Shown: positions 1-13,365, counted from the stretch's first letter. The stretch is 64,000 nucleotides of DNA from Candidatus Aegiribacteria sp. (GCA_013138965.1 WTBT01000001.1:1-64000), one strand, 5' to 3'. The notes: generated by a model not told the origin, from the sequence alone. Numbers and translations: made by a program.

Positions 1-29
1 AATCTATGCAGGGAAGGAGAAATCCGTTT
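1..29 (-). other. 23S precursor processing stem, 3' arm
   Basis: Bases 2-15 and 20-29 are complementary to bases 3093-3106 and 3074-3083, which lie just outside the other end of the 23S gene. In the minus-strand transcript the 23S rRNA would sit in the loop of this interrupted 24-bp stem, the usual substrate for RNase III release of pre-23S. The pairing is read directly; the processing role is inferred from known rRNA operons. Confidence 0.8.
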
Positions 30-49
30 GTAACCGTAGCAATATATTG

Positions 50-3053
<3,004 letters not shown>

Positions 3054-3073
3054 ACAAATACTAAGATTACAGA

Positions 3074-3106
3074 AACGGATTTTGATCTCGTTTTCCCTGC
3101 ATAGAT
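3074..3106 (-). other. 23S precursor processing stem, 5' arm
   Basis: This segment lies between tRNA-Ala and 23S and pairs with positions 2-29 beyond the 23S 3' end, in two blocks of 14 and 10 perfect pairs separated by an internal loop. It is the leader half of the pre-23S stem. Confidence 0.8.
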
Positions 3107-3157
3107 GTCAAATAACTGTGCGATAACCTCGCAATAAGAATGTATATTTCAGGTTTC

Positions 3158-3233
3158 TGGTGGAGATGGCCGGGTTCGAACCGGCGACCCCCGGCTTGCA
3201 AAGCCGGTGCTCTCCCAACTGAGCTACACCCCC
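3158..3233 (-). tRNA. tRNA-Ala (anticodon TGC)
   Basis: A 76-nt cloverleaf with encoded CCA. The anticodon loop CTTTGCA gives anticodon TGC (plus-strand 3198-3200). The acceptor stem contains the G3-U70 wobble pair that defines alanine tRNA. It sits in the 16S-23S spacer, 24 nt downstream of tRNA-Ile, as in many bacterial rRNA operons. Confidence 0.97.
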
Positions 3234-3257
3234 TGAATAATAGTCTGAAGTTAAGCG

Positions 3258-3334
<77 letters not shown>

Positions 3335-3451
3335 AAACATACGCATGTTCTCTCCAGGTTAACCTGAATAAGGAGAAGACGAGATCGCAGGCCTGGCCTG
3401 CGCTCAACCTGGTTATGTGAAAGGGGTTAACCTTTCACTGTACAACCTTAG
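3335..3451 (-). other. 16S-tRNA-Ile spacer with hairpins
   Basis: The spacer holds two clear palindromes: a GC-rich one at 3386-3402 (CGCAGGCC/GGCCTGCG) and an 8-bp hairpin at 3417-3438 (GTGAAAGG/CCTTTCAC) directly next to the 16S 3' end. Bases 3373-3389 form the trailer arm of the 16S processing stem, paired with 5173-5190. No coding potential is seen. Confidence 0.65.
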
Positions 3452-5026
<1,575 letters not shown>

Positions 5027-5172
5027 ATTATATAGGATTATTTACCTGTATTATTGTTTGCTATCATTTTATTCCGGTCCTAACCTGCTATAGCTTACAG
5101 ACTCGCCCTATTAAAAGGGCTTGGCACCAACCCCGAAGGATTGGCCCAAGGAACCAACACAGACCATGCTTA

Positions 5173-5190
5173 TGCGATTCTCGTCTTCTC
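5173..5190 (-). other. 16S precursor processing stem, leader arm
   Basis: Bases 5173-5190 are complementary to 3373-3389 beyond the 16S 3' end: 17 pairs with one bulged base. The minus-strand transcript would therefore loop out the whole 16S. This is the expected RNase III stem, and it places the operon's transcription start to the right of 5190. Confidence 0.75.
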
Positions 5191-5225
5191 ACAGATTTCA
5201 AAGATCAGGCGCTTTTCAGCGCGAA

Positions 5226-5259
5226 TTTATAACCTAGGACAAAGTAGTCTGTTTGTCAA
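5226..5259 (-). promoter_or_regulatory. putative rRNA operon promoter, proximal
   Basis: On the minus strand a perfect -35 TTGACA (5254-5259) is followed after 17 nt by TAGGTT (5231-5236), with an AT-rich ATAAAT directly after. The start would fall near 5224, just upstream of the 16S leader arm. The -10 is a weak match, so the assignment rests on the -35, the spacing and the location. Confidence 0.5.
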
Positions 5260-5336
5260 CTCTGAGAAGCCGTTCTCTATCATATCTGGCTCACTTCAGA
5301 GTCAACTAACTTGTAAGCTGTATCCCAAGTGGAACC

Positions 5337-5367
5337 CGTATATGTGAACAACTTCATGTGATGTCAA
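5337..5367 (-). promoter_or_regulatory. putative rRNA operon promoter, distal
   Basis: A second perfect minus-strand TTGACA (5362-5367) is followed by TATACG at 5337-5342 (19-nt spacer) or CATATA (17-nt spacer). Tandem promoters are usual for rRNA operons. The -10 choice is uncertain. Confidence 0.4.
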
Positions 5368-5616
5368 GGGACACTTTCAACATGTTGCTATCATTGCGCT
5401 TACGTATATTCTCGGCTTTACTGCAGGCTCCGTTATTATTAACACGGAATTTTCACGGGAGTTCCCATCAGAATGCCCCCTTTTCTTCACTATGCAAGTT
5501 CGGAAAAAACTGTCATGACCGAACTCATCACAAGGATTCTCCGAAACACCGCATAACCTGAGTATTTACTTGGAGTATATATTAAGAAGATGATGGAAGC
5601 GAATAAACAGTGGGTC

Positions 5617-5646
5617 TTGAAACGGGAACTGACACCCTTGTATAGT
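5617..5646 (+). promoter_or_regulatory. putative promoter for the 5707 operon
   Basis: TTGAAA (5617-5622) is followed after 18 nt by TATAGT (5641-5646). Both are close to the sigma-70 consensus and lie about 60 bases before the GTG start at 5707. Confidence 0.5.
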
Positions 5647-5706
5647 TCTTAATCTGGACCGGATCGAAACAGACTGTTCACTGCCTGCTTTGAGGAATGG
5701 AGGAAT

Positions 5707-8397
5707 GTGCTGAACCCTACGGAAATGCTCCTTCGAATATCCCTGTCGAATGGAGAGATTGGCGCTGTACTAAGTACTTCTCCTGGTGAGGCTTCAAAAG
5801 ATATTCCGGATATTGCAGGAAGTAATATCGCTGAACTTCTCAGCATCTGGCCCCTTTCAGAGGAATTCAGAATGGTGCAGTTCACTCCCGGTTCAATCAC
5901 ATATTTTGCGGCTGCCCGCATGGATTCAGACTCATCGGTTCTCGTCTATTATCTGGACATAGCCGATGATGATCTTTACAATCCTTCTGTGCCCGTGATA
6001 AGACTCATCCCCGAAAGATATCTTCCGGTGGTATCTCCGGGATTCGTGTGTCTCCTCGGGTATACCCCCTGGGAGCTTTCACAGAGCGAGCTCATATCCT
6101 CACTGCCGGGCGATTCCCATGAATCCAGGGGTCAGGTAACCCTTCTGGACAAAACGGGCAGAGGCCTCAGGCTCATCTTCTCCCGCACCCCGAACAACGT
6201 TGGAGGAACTGACTACACATTTATCAGACAGCCTGAGGGGCTGGTATTCCCTGTCAGGGAGCTCGAGCGGCTTGCTGAAATGAAAATCCAGCAACCTGAG
6301 GATCTGCTTGCTTTCCTTGTTGACGTTCTTACGCTTGAAGCAGCGGTTCTCCTGACCCGCTCAACCATTGGTTACGTTCCCATATGCACTGTCAATGTGA
6401 AGATTGACATCGAGCATTTCGAAACAAGCAATATTTTTAATCCTGAAAACCTTCATTTTCCGATCTGGGTCGATCTGGATGAAGATCGTGCACCTCTTAG
6501 TCTCAGTGGACAATGCCTGGTTTACCCCTCAGGACACCTGGTCCTTGTGGCTCCATGGAGAGGTGATGCGGATACGCTTCAGCAGCGGGCGGATTCAATC
6601 ATGCCTGCGGTGTCGATGAAATACGAGCATTTCAGGGCTACCCACGGAGAGCACAGGATGCAGAATCTGATCTGCGAACTGGACTTGCTTCTTGCAGGTC
6701 AGCCGGATCAGGATTCTCTACAGAAGGCTCTTGAAACAGCTGCCATGGGTTTTTCAGCCACTGTTTTAGCAATTTTCGGACCTGAGGAGTCAGCCACTCC
6801 TATAGTGTTAAGCAATACAGACAATGAAGTTAAAGAGCTGCTTGTATCCGACCGGCCTTTTGAAGAGTGTTTCAATGACACTCACGTTTCGATCCTGAAT
6901 AACGGTTTCATACTTCTTGCCGCATGGAACGATGAGAGGGAAGTTCCGTACATGGCTATCGACGCATTTGGAAAAAAACTGAATAAAATCGATCTTGACA
7001 AGCTGCGCATGGATAATGCGAGCCTTCCTGACTTCTCCCAGCTGCAGGCTGTTTTTATGAAGGATACAAAAGTGTTGTGGCATGGAAAATCCCTGGGTAT
7101 CTCACACTGCTTTCAGTTCTACGGCAATTCCAGGCAGTGTTTTGACTGCCCTGTCAATCACCTTTCCGCCTCCGGAAAGAAGAGCGCCAGGCTTGAGAAC
7201 CATCAGGGTTATATAGAGTTAATCTACCCGACCGGCAGCGGTTTTCTGATAACCTGGACCCCGCTTCCTTCAGAAAGCGTAACCGGTTCATCAGTAAGGG
7301 AATCGTATCCGGGAGGAGAAGCTGAATATACCTCCGAAGGGGAAATAATATCCTGGAATGGATGGTTTCAGGAGGCTACGGGAGTCGGTTCGGAACAGGT
7401 AAGCGGCCAGAATGCGGCCAGAATTCTTAACAGGATCAACTCTCCTGAAGTTCTTTCCCAATACAGGGCAGCACTGGCGGGGATTTTCATACCCGAACCT
7501 GTGGAATTCATCTGGAAAGGAATGAAATGTTTCAGTCGCATGAGACTTCAGAGATCGGGTGAGAATATTCTTCATACAGTCCTTGACTCCAACAGAGCGG
7601 GAATAGCCGACGCAACGACTCTGAGCCCGGGTACTTTCTCTTCATCTTCTGAACCCCGCTCGCTTGCGGAATACCTCTCTATTGCCTGCAGAAGGGAAGG
7701 ATGGGAATTTGATATATCAGGCGCCACTTCTGAGGAGGGTGCGCCTGTATGGTTCGCGAGACAGGCTGCAACGGACCTCCTGTCAAACCTTCTGCATATG
7801 CTGGCTCCCATGTGCCCTGACAGGTGGGCTGGACTTGAAACAGGCTGGTTGGACAATACTCCTGAGACCGGGGCTTATTCCTTTCTTCCGGGGCAGTACC
7901 ATGTCATTCAGTTCAGGCTTCAGGGAATTGGAATCGCTGAGAGATCATCCATCCTAAAAAGACTCAGTATTCTTTTCAGGGGATTCGGAGGTTGGCTTGC
8001 CGGATCCCCCGATAAGGATGTACTGCAGGTGGGTCTTCCAGCGGGTAAGAAGCACTACAGGGAGGTTGATGCGATAATCTACTCCCCGCTTTCCTCATTC
8101 ACGGAACTCTGCAGAGAGGTTATTTCCGGAATAAATTCGAAGAAATTCCATTTTGTGGAATCAGCCAGGGAGATGGCTGTAAGGCAGCAGACGGCTGGGG
8201 CAGTAATATGCAGACTGGACCAGAGCAATATCCATTACGCCACAGCCCTTGCTGCGCGAATCCCCGATCAACCGATACTGGTAGCGTCAGGACTTTCAAG
8301 CGGCATTCCAACCATCACAGCAAAGGTCAGACATCTTCAGCTGCCTGTCGACAGCAAAACGCTGTTCACCGCTATTAGAAAAACGATAAGGAGGTAG
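5707..8397 (+). CDS. PAS/kinase-like sensor with degenerate receiver
   Basis: An 896-residue protein that resembles a multi-domain sensor histidine kinase which has lost its catalytic signatures. A cysteine cluster near residues 465-485 (HCFQFYGNSRQCFDCPVNH) matches the C...CxxCP motif often found between PAS domains of sensors and may bind metal or sense redox. A PAS-like segment follows (about 540-640), then a region with the shape of a kinase ATPase domain (about 650-790), but no H-box or clear N/G boxes are visible. The last 100 residues resemble a receiver whose conserved Lys is replaced (LPVD instead of KPxD). It starts at GTG with GAGGA upstream; ATG at 5724 is an alternative. It is the first gene of a two-gene unit. 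No signal peptide is seen, so it is probably cytosolic. Function is inferred only. Confidence 0.6.
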   Translation: MLNPTEMLLRISLSNGEIGAVLSTSPGEASKDIPDIAGSNIAELLSIWPLSEEFRMVQFTPGSITYFAAARMDSDSSVLVYYLDIADDDLYNPSVPVIRLIPERYLPVVSPGFVCLLGYTPWELSQSELISSLPGDSHESRGQVTLLDKTGRGLRLIFSRTPNNVGGTDYTFIRQPEGLVFPVRELERLAEMKIQQPEDLLAFLVDVLTLEAAVLLTRSTIGYVPICTVNVKIDIEHFETSNIFNPENLHFPIWVDLDEDRAPLSLSGQCLVYPSGHLVLVAPWRGDADTLQQRADSIMPAVSMKYEHFRATHGEHRMQNLICELDLLLAGQPDQDSLQKALETAAMGFSATVLAIFGPEESATPIVLSNTDNEVKELLVSDRPFEECFNDTHVSILNNGFILLAAWNDEREVPYMAIDAFGKKLNKIDLDKLRMDNASLPDFSQLQAVFMKDTKVLWHGKSLGISHCFQFYGNSRQCFDCPVNHLSASGKKSARLENHQGYIELIYPTGSGFLITWTPLPSESVTGSSVRESYPGGEAEYTSEGEIISWNGWFQEATGVGSEQVSGQNAARILNRINSPEVLSQYRAALAGIFIPEPVEFIWKGMKCFSRMRLQRSGENILHTVLDSNRAGIADATTLSPGTFSSSSEPRSLAEYLSIACRREGWEFDISGATSEEGAPVWFARQAATDLLSNLLHMLAPMCPDRWAGLETGWLDNTPETGAYSFLPGQYHVIQFRLQGIGIAERSSILKRLSILFRGFGGWLAGSPDKDVLQVGLPAGKKHYREVDAIIYSPLSSFTELCREVISGINSKKFHFVESAREMAVRQQTAGAVICRLDQSNIHYATALAARIPDQPILVASGLSSGIPTITAKVRHLQLPVDSKTLFTAIRKTIRR

Positions 8398-8404
8398 GGT
8401 TAAT

Positions 8405-8893
8405 ATGCTGTTCATGCTGATTTGCGCAATTCTATTCACCCCGTCAACACCTGAGGACTTTCTCCATGAACTGTGCAAGAACAGCAGCGGAATAGAAGGT
8501 GCGGAGTTCTGGTCATCACATGCCTCAATGGAGGTTCAATCCGCGTTCTCCGATCCCGATTCCCTGGCGATAATTCTGGGAGGGATGCGGGAACTTAACG
8601 TGAACACCGGAACAAGAACAGCATTTGAGGAGTGTGAAAATACGTTCAGAATCGAATTCGGGGAATCCATCTGGACCTGGATCGATTCAGATGGCAATCT
8701 CAACAGGAAAAAAGATCTTTCCGTTATCATATGTTCCCAGGGTAACTACACATGGTCGGAAATTCCAGTTCTTGCATCGGGATCCATCAGTATCGGAAGA
8801 AAGGAAAAACTGATCACGGGGATCTTAATAACTTTTCTGGTGCTGATATCTACTTTTATTCTTCTAATATGGGCAAAGAGGCGATACCTCTGA
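8405..8893 (+). CDS. small exported protein with C-terminal membrane anchor
   Basis: A 162-residue protein with an N-terminal hydrophobic signal segment, a polar extracytoplasmic domain and a C-terminal transmembrane helix (about residues 136-156) followed by a short KRRYL tail. A strong AAGGAGG site overlaps the end of the upstream sensor gene and lies about 9 nt before the ATG, so the two are translationally linked. The family is not recognised. The context suggests an envelope partner of the upstream sensor-like protein. Confidence 0.65.
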   Translation: MLFMLICAILFTPSTPEDFLHELCKNSSGIEGAEFWSSHASMEVQSAFSDPDSLAIILGGMRELNVNTGTRTAFEECENTFRIEFGESIWTWIDSDGNLNRKKDLSVIICSQGNYTWSEIPVLASGSISIGRKEKLITGILITFLVLISTFILLIWAKRRYL

Positions 8894-8901
8894 TAAAGCT
8901 C

Positions 8902-9168
8902 CTATTTGAAGCGTTCCCATTCCGATGAAAAATCCAGAATCTGAACAGGCAGTTCCTGAATGGAAAGCTCCATAGTTACCGCATTCTCTATGAAATCTTC
9001 CATTTCTCTCTGAAGGAGTATCAGCTGAGACATGAAAATCTGGTACCTGTTAATGTTTTCAGCCGCATCGGTGGGAAATTCCTTACCGGACTCAAGCTGT
9101 CCCTGAAGGTCTTTGAGCAGCGACGAAACAGCCAGTATCATTTCCGTCGCCTGATTGAAATCTGTCAT
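8902..9168 (-). CDS. small helical protein, unknown function
   Basis: An 88-residue, largely alpha-helical, acidic protein without a signal peptide or membrane segment. The pattern of leucines and charged residues suggests a helical bundle or coiled coil. Its ATG shares one base with the TAA stop of the upstream PAP2-hydrolase gene (TAATG), so translation is probably coupled. It ends 8 bases from the convergent gene at 8893. No family is recognised. Confidence 0.6.
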   Translation of the reverse strand: MTDFNQATEMILAVSSLLKDLQGQLESGKEFPTDAAENINRYQIFMSQLILLQREMEDFIENAVTMELSIQELPVQILDFSSEWERFK

Positions 9169-10625
9169 TATTCTCTTCCTGTTGCAGCTTCAAGGGAAGC
9201 AGGATAATTACGAATGAATCCTGATCCGTCAATACTGAGATGTTCTGTATCCATGCCCTGGATGAATTTAATAGCTTCGTTCAGAGCTGTCTCCATTTGA
9301 GGTCTGCTCCATCCGTTGTACTGCCATGCGGGATGACCGGCACGTTCAAGTATCAATGCAAGCCCTTCTGTCTCTTCTGCCAGCCTCACTCCAGTTTCCG
9401 GAGGTGATATCCTGTCCCGCTTGCCGTTAATATAAACGAATCTGGTTTTAAGCGGTTGGCCTATGTAATCGCAAGGCATAAATGCCTTCAGTCCATTCCT
9501 AACACCTTTCGGCAATAAAAGTTTCAGAATGGCTGTTCTCAAGCTCCCCATTCTGGATACTGATGCCTCAAAGAAATTCCTGTAAACACCGTGTAAAATA
9601 ACTCCTGCAACACTTTCTCCAAGAAGGCCGGAAACCTTCAGGGCAACAGATCCCCCCATTGAGGAGCCGTAGATTACTGTCCTGCGCCTGTCAAATCCCA
9701 TAATATCCCTGGTATGTACAAGAACTCCGGCAAGGTCGTAAGCTTCAGATTGCCCCCCGGATGCAACTGCAACCGGGTGATCATCATGTCCCCTCAGGGG
9801 AACCAGAAATACCGAGAACCCGATCTTTCCGAAAAGCTCTCCCGGATACACCATTGACCCGATGTTCTCGTGGAGTCCGTGAACAACCACTGCAAGATCA
9901 TCACCACCTCTCAGGAAATAGCCCTTCATTTGATATCCATCAAGAGATTCAACACTAACCGGTTGCCAGGGTGCTGCGGGAAAGGGATAACTGACTGGCT
10001 GGCGATACCTGAACCTGTTTGTAAAACCGATCAATCCCGGCCTGGAAGCCATCCTTCTGAAAACCAGCCATACACCCATCGCTGTGAATAACCCAATGCC
10101 CCAACCGGTCAGTACATCAAGAGGATAGTGCACTCCAAGATAGATTCTGCTGAACCCCACAAGAGCAGATAAAAGGAAAGCAAATGGAGCAAGTGGTGGA
10201 TAGGCAAACGCCGTGACAGCGGCAAGGGATGCGGAATTCGCAGAATGAGCGGAGGGAAAGGATCTGTTGCCGTACACCTCCCCCCTGTAACTTACCTGCA
10301 TGGAGATGGATTCGTCAAAACATGGCCTTGCTCTGCCCACATCTCGCTTCAAATGGTAGCAGATCTGGTCAGAACCTGCTGTGGCAATTATCAGGCAGAG
10401 CAGCACTATTCTTGGATTTCTGCCGGCAAAAGCCCTTTCCCATCTATTTCCGGAAGAAGGATGGGGTCTGGTTCTTCCCCACCACAGAAGCATAAGAATG
10501 TAACCCGCAAGGACAGGAATCCAGTTGTCAACATTTGTTATGAATCGCATTACCGCTGTCAGGAAGCCGGAATCAATGCCGTTCACCGCAAGGAATACGG
10601 ACCTGTCCCACGCCGGCCAGAGCAT
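9168..10625 (-). CDS. PAP2 phosphatase fused to alpha/beta hydrolase
   Basis: A 485-residue two-domain protein. The N-terminal half is a polytopic type 2 phosphatidic acid phosphatase: KRDVGRARP (KxxxxxxRP motif), PSAHS (motif 2, Gly replaced by Ala) and SRIYLGVHYPLDV (SRxxxxxHxxxD, motif 3), with hydrophobic segments between. The C-terminal half (about 215-440) is an alpha/beta hydrolase with nucleophile elbow GSSMGG, an Asp in NGKRDRISPP and a His in AGHPAW, which would complete a Ser-Asp-His triad. PAP2 enzymes dephosphorylate lipid phosphates at the membrane. The attached hydrolase may act on the lipid or on an ester product. The fusion is seen in the sequence; the combined role is inference. 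Confidence 0.85.
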   Translation of the reverse strand: MLWPAWDRSVFLAVNGIDSGFLTAVMRFITNVDNWIPVLAGYILMLLWWGRTRPHPSSGNRWERAFAGRNPRIVLLCLIIATAGSDQICYHLKRDVGRARPCFDESISMQVSYRGEVYGNRSFPSAHSANSASLAAVTAFAYPPLAPFAFLLSALVGFSRIYLGVHYPLDVLTGWGIGLFTAMGVWLVFRRMASRPGLIGFTNRFRYRQPVSYPFPAAPWQPVSVESLDGYQMKGYFLRGGDDLAVVVHGLHENIGSMVYPGELFGKIGFSVFLVPLRGHDDHPVAVASGGQSEAYDLAGVLVHTRDIMGFDRRRTVIYGSSMGGSVALKVSGLLGESVAGVILHGVYRNFFEASVSRMGSLRTAILKLLLPKGVRNGLKAFMPCDYIGQPLKTRFVYINGKRDRISPPETGVRLAEETEGLALILERAGHPAWQYNGWSRPQMETALNEAIKFIQGMDTEHLSIDGSGFIRNYPASLEAATGRE

Positions 10626-10668
10626 CTATATCACTCCTGGAATTCCCACTGAACACGAAACTCAGTTA

Positions 10669-10779
10669 TCACTTCTCCTTCTCAACTTCCTGTTCAACCT
10701 GTTCATCACTGATTGCATCCCGCCCGGTGCGGAGCATTACCTCAAACCGGATATTATCGTTCCTTCCAAGGTTCCTCAT
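10669..10779 (-). CDS. possible 36-residue protein
   Basis: A short frame beginning MRNLGRNDNIRFEVML and ending in an acidic tail (EQVEQEVEKEK) is preceded by an excellent AAAAGGAG site 6 nt before ATG. It lies 43 nt upstream of the PAP2-hydrolase gene on the same strand and could be its leader cistron. No signal peptide and no recognised family. Support is the ribosome binding site and position only. Confidence 0.4.
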   Translation of the reverse strand: MRNLGRNDNIRFEVMLRTGRDAISDEQVEQEVEKEK

Positions 10780-10882
10780 TGATAACTCCTTTTCATCCGG
10801 CACAAGGTGAACATATCCAAGCGAACCGCACAGGAAAAGACAGGGTAGTTCGCGGGAATGGGAATGTGTTAGCTTTCTGTCT

Positions 10883-12424
10883 ATGAAATTCCTTGTAACA
10901 GTACCTCCGGTCATTACGCCTTCGGAACCGCCATCGGGCGCGTTTCTGCTTGCTGCTGGACTTTCTGCAAGAGGGATCGAAGCGGGATTCCTTGATCTGT
11001 CGCTGGAGTATTTCAGGCACATCTTCTCCCTCTCCCCTGAAGGCAGGGGATATCCCGCCGTGATGCCTGCTATGGATTATCTTCTGAATAGCCCTCTTTA
11101 CGAACCTCAGCAGCATCGCACTGCATCGGGGATTCTCAATTCATCCATGAAGCTTTTCTCAAAAAAGTTCCCCGGATGGAAGATTTCGCTGATGGATCTG
11201 GTGCCCCCTGAATCTGTCCATAGACCTTCAGAAATAGTGAATATCTGCCGTGAAGGTAAAACCCCGTTTTCCGAATTCTGGGAGGAGTATCTTCTCCCTG
11301 TACTTCAGCGGTACGATCCGGAGAATGTTCTTGTATCGCTCTCCTACCTTTCACAGCTGACTGCAGGTATAGACCTGGTCCTGTTTCTGAGGAGGGCAGG
11401 ATACAGAGTCACTGTAGGAGGTTCATTACTGAACAGTCTCAGCAGAACCGGAATGGGATACGAACTTGTGCGAAGTGTACTCCCGGAATCCAGCCTGGGC
11501 GACGGTTCCAGTTTCCAAGGATTCAACTCAGGAAATGATCCATTTCTCAGCCGCCTGTCCTGGCCGGATATGCTGGAAGAATGGAACTATATCTCCGGCA
11601 GACCGGTGATCCCCTACACCCTTTCCACGGGGTGTTACTGGAACAGATGTCTGTTCTGTCCGGATTCAAGCAGAAAGCTCGCCGTTTACGGTCATGAAAC
11701 GTTTGAACGATTCATCTCAACAATTCCCTCCACTGTAATGGACAAGAATCCCATTATTCACTTCGTTGATTCGGCAATTCCAGGCAGAGCACTGGAAGGT
11801 GTACTTCCGCTGCTGAGGCAGTACAGGCTTGATTTCTATACTTTTGCCAGGCCGGAAGGATGGATATCCCGTCTTGCGGACAGACTGAACGAATCCGGTT
11901 GCCTCATGCTTCAGCTGGGTGCAGAAAGCGGGAGTCGATCTCTCCTTGACCGCTTTCTCAAAGGAATCGATCCGGATACTTCGCTTGAAGCCATCACGAA
12001 CTGCGCCCGTGCCGGAATAAGAACATATGTATACATGCTTATGGGTCTTCCTGGTGAAACAGATAATGATATACAGGCATCGGTTCGATTTCTTGAGAAA
12101 GCTGGTGATTCAGTCGACTTCATCAATTTCTCCGTTTTCAACCTTCCAGTGAACTGTGAACTGACGGACAGGGCTTCAGAATTCGGTATTGATCTGCTCG
12201 ACCATGATTCCCCGGATGACTCGATAAGGCTGTACAGACCCTTTATCTACAATGGGCTGAACCCCAGAATCAAAGCAAGAAGGGCTGTCTCTGAATATTA
12301 CTCCAGAATTCCATCAGTTGCAGAAGCCCTGAAGAGAACTCCCAGATGGTTCAGGACTTCCCATTTCCCGCTTATTGAAATACCCGGAAGAAAATCCGGA
12401 ATCAGTTCTGATACCAGCAAATAA
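10883..12424 (+). CDS. B12-binding-type radical SAM protein
   Basis: A 513-residue protein. The N-terminal part (about 1-200) has the Rossmann-like layout of cobalamin-binding radical SAM proteins (PP..P.G...LA..L...G), followed by a radical SAM core starting at GCYWNRCLFC near residue 250. The cluster motif is CX4CX2C rather than the canonical CX3CX2C, a spacing used by some B12-dependent subfamilies. The core continues with GAESGS and the MGLPGET motif typical of these enzymes. The substrate cannot be told. It is transcribed divergently from the PAP2 gene across about 100-250 bases, with no partner gene downstream before a remnant and tRNAs. Confidence 0.8.
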   Translation: MKFLVTVPPVITPSEPPSGAFLLAAGLSARGIEAGFLDLSLEYFRHIFSLSPEGRGYPAVMPAMDYLLNSPLYEPQQHRTASGILNSSMKLFSKKFPGWKISLMDLVPPESVHRPSEIVNICREGKTPFSEFWEEYLLPVLQRYDPENVLVSLSYLSQLTAGIDLVLFLRRAGYRVTVGGSLLNSLSRTGMGYELVRSVLPESSLGDGSSFQGFNSGNDPFLSRLSWPDMLEEWNYISGRPVIPYTLSTGCYWNRCLFCPDSSRKLAVYGHETFERFISTIPSTVMDKNPIIHFVDSAIPGRALEGVLPLLRQYRLDFYTFARPEGWISRLADRLNESGCLMLQLGAESGSRSLLDRFLKGIDPDTSLEAITNCARAGIRTYVYMLMGLPGETDNDIQASVRFLEKAGDSVDFINFSVFNLPVNCELTDRASEFGIDLLDHDSPDDSIRLYRPFIYNGLNPRIKARRAVSEYYSRIPSVAEALKRTPRWFRTSHFPLIEIPGRKSGISSDTSK

Positions 12425-12522
12425 GTAACACATGAACTGAAATTCAAGAACTGAATTTGACCGGGAATTTAGGGTGATTTATGGTTTGTTAAGTGAAAAA
12501 TACGGCGAATCGCTCAGATTAG

Positions 12523-12818
12523 ATTCATGTATTTTACAATGACATAAAGGCTACTGCTGTTAAGAATCAGCTCTACGGTCGCGTTAGATGGCTTGTAGAG
12601 GATGCCAGGGTAAATCCCGACAACGGTAAACTAAAGAATGAGTTTGATCACTACCTGCGGAGTTGGACAACATGCGGCAGGTTATCAACATTTATCCCAA
12701 GAAGCGTCGGCAAAAGATTGAACGAAAACAGGCGATGTTGAGCAGGACATCTGAACTTCAGGACAAACTGATCGATGTTCTCGGATTAAGAGAAGATAAG
12801 AATGGACTTTTAGGGTAA
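12523..12818 (+). pseudogene. decayed gene remnant, C-terminal part
   Basis: Two overlapping frames together read like one protein. The first gives a run such as KNQLYGRVRWLVEDARVNP followed by DNGKLKNEFDHYL. The second, shifted near 12650, continues LDNMRQVINIYPKKRRQKIE and then ELQDKLIDVLGLRED before TAA at 12816-12818. No start codon or ribosome binding site precedes the first part. The shift and missing start indicate a truncated, frameshifted gene. The family is not recognised. Confidence 0.5.
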
Positions 12819-12914
12819 GGATTACGCTTGCGGTATATGTTGTTAATAAGTAAGTTACAGCGATGTTAAATCATAACTAGGAAACTCGGGCTAGCTGAAA
12901 AAGATAGTAACTCA

Positions 12915-12946
12915 GAAAGGAGTATGCATTACTTGCATGCCCCTTT
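12915..12946. repeat. imperfect hairpin
   Basis: Arms GAAAGGAGTATGCA and TGCATGCCCCTTTC pair with two mismatches on the plus strand (one becomes G-U on the minus strand) around a 4-base loop. There is no T-run, so it is not a convincing terminator. It may be a leftover of a palindromic repeat. Confidence 0.5.
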
Positions 12947-13161
12947 CCTATGCGTTCGATACGATACGAACAGCCAGTGCAGCCAGAAGAATGATCCATA
13001 CCCTTCAATTCATACGTCCAATCTGTTCCGGTTACTCAGAAACTCAGCTGCCGATGATCGATGATGTAGAACTCTTGAATATAGTAGTCAGTAATATTCT
13101 GGCTCTTGCGTTTTTGCGCTGGATTATACATTTTACCGGCTGTCCGAAAGCCCGTATTTGT

Positions 13162-13237
13162 GAGCCGCTAGCTCAGTTGGTAGAGCATCTGACTTTTAAT
13201 CAGAGGGTCGGGGGTTCGATCCCCCCGCGGCTCACCA
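13162..13237 (+). tRNA. tRNA-Lys (anticodon TTT)
   Basis: A 76-nt cloverleaf with acceptor GAGCCGC/GCGGCTC, discriminator A and encoded CCA. The anticodon loop CTTTTAA gives TTT. Confidence 0.97.
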
Positions 13238-13365
13238 GATTCTCCTGGAATCGGACACTGGTGATTTGCACTGATTGAGCGGAGCGGGTGGAAGGTATTC
13301 TCCCGCGGTTCATCACAGGGTATTGACGAAATAGACTTCTGTTACCATTGTTGGTAGCTTTCGGC

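Larger units (their letters stand above)
5027..5616. other. rRNA leader and upstream region, no gene
   Basis: This 590-base stretch between the 16S gene and the next promoter contains the 16S leader, an inverted repeat near 5119-5156 (CTTGGCACCAA opposite TTGGCCCAAG), the leader processing arm and two putative rRNA promoters. Open frames here are short and lack ribosome binding sites. No protein gene is supported. Confidence 0.6.
12425..13161. other. gene-poor region with a remnant and a hairpin
   Basis: No intact gene is supported between the radical SAM gene and tRNA-Lys. The stretch holds a decayed coding segment (12523-12818), a hairpin at 12915-12946 and a possible tRNA promoter with TATACA at 13125-13130. 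The open frame that starts at 12937 runs through the tRNA-Lys gene and is not a real gene. Confidence 0.6.

Noticed and set aside
12937-13278. 113-residue open frame
   Set aside because: It reads through the whole tRNA-Lys gene and lacks homology-like features.
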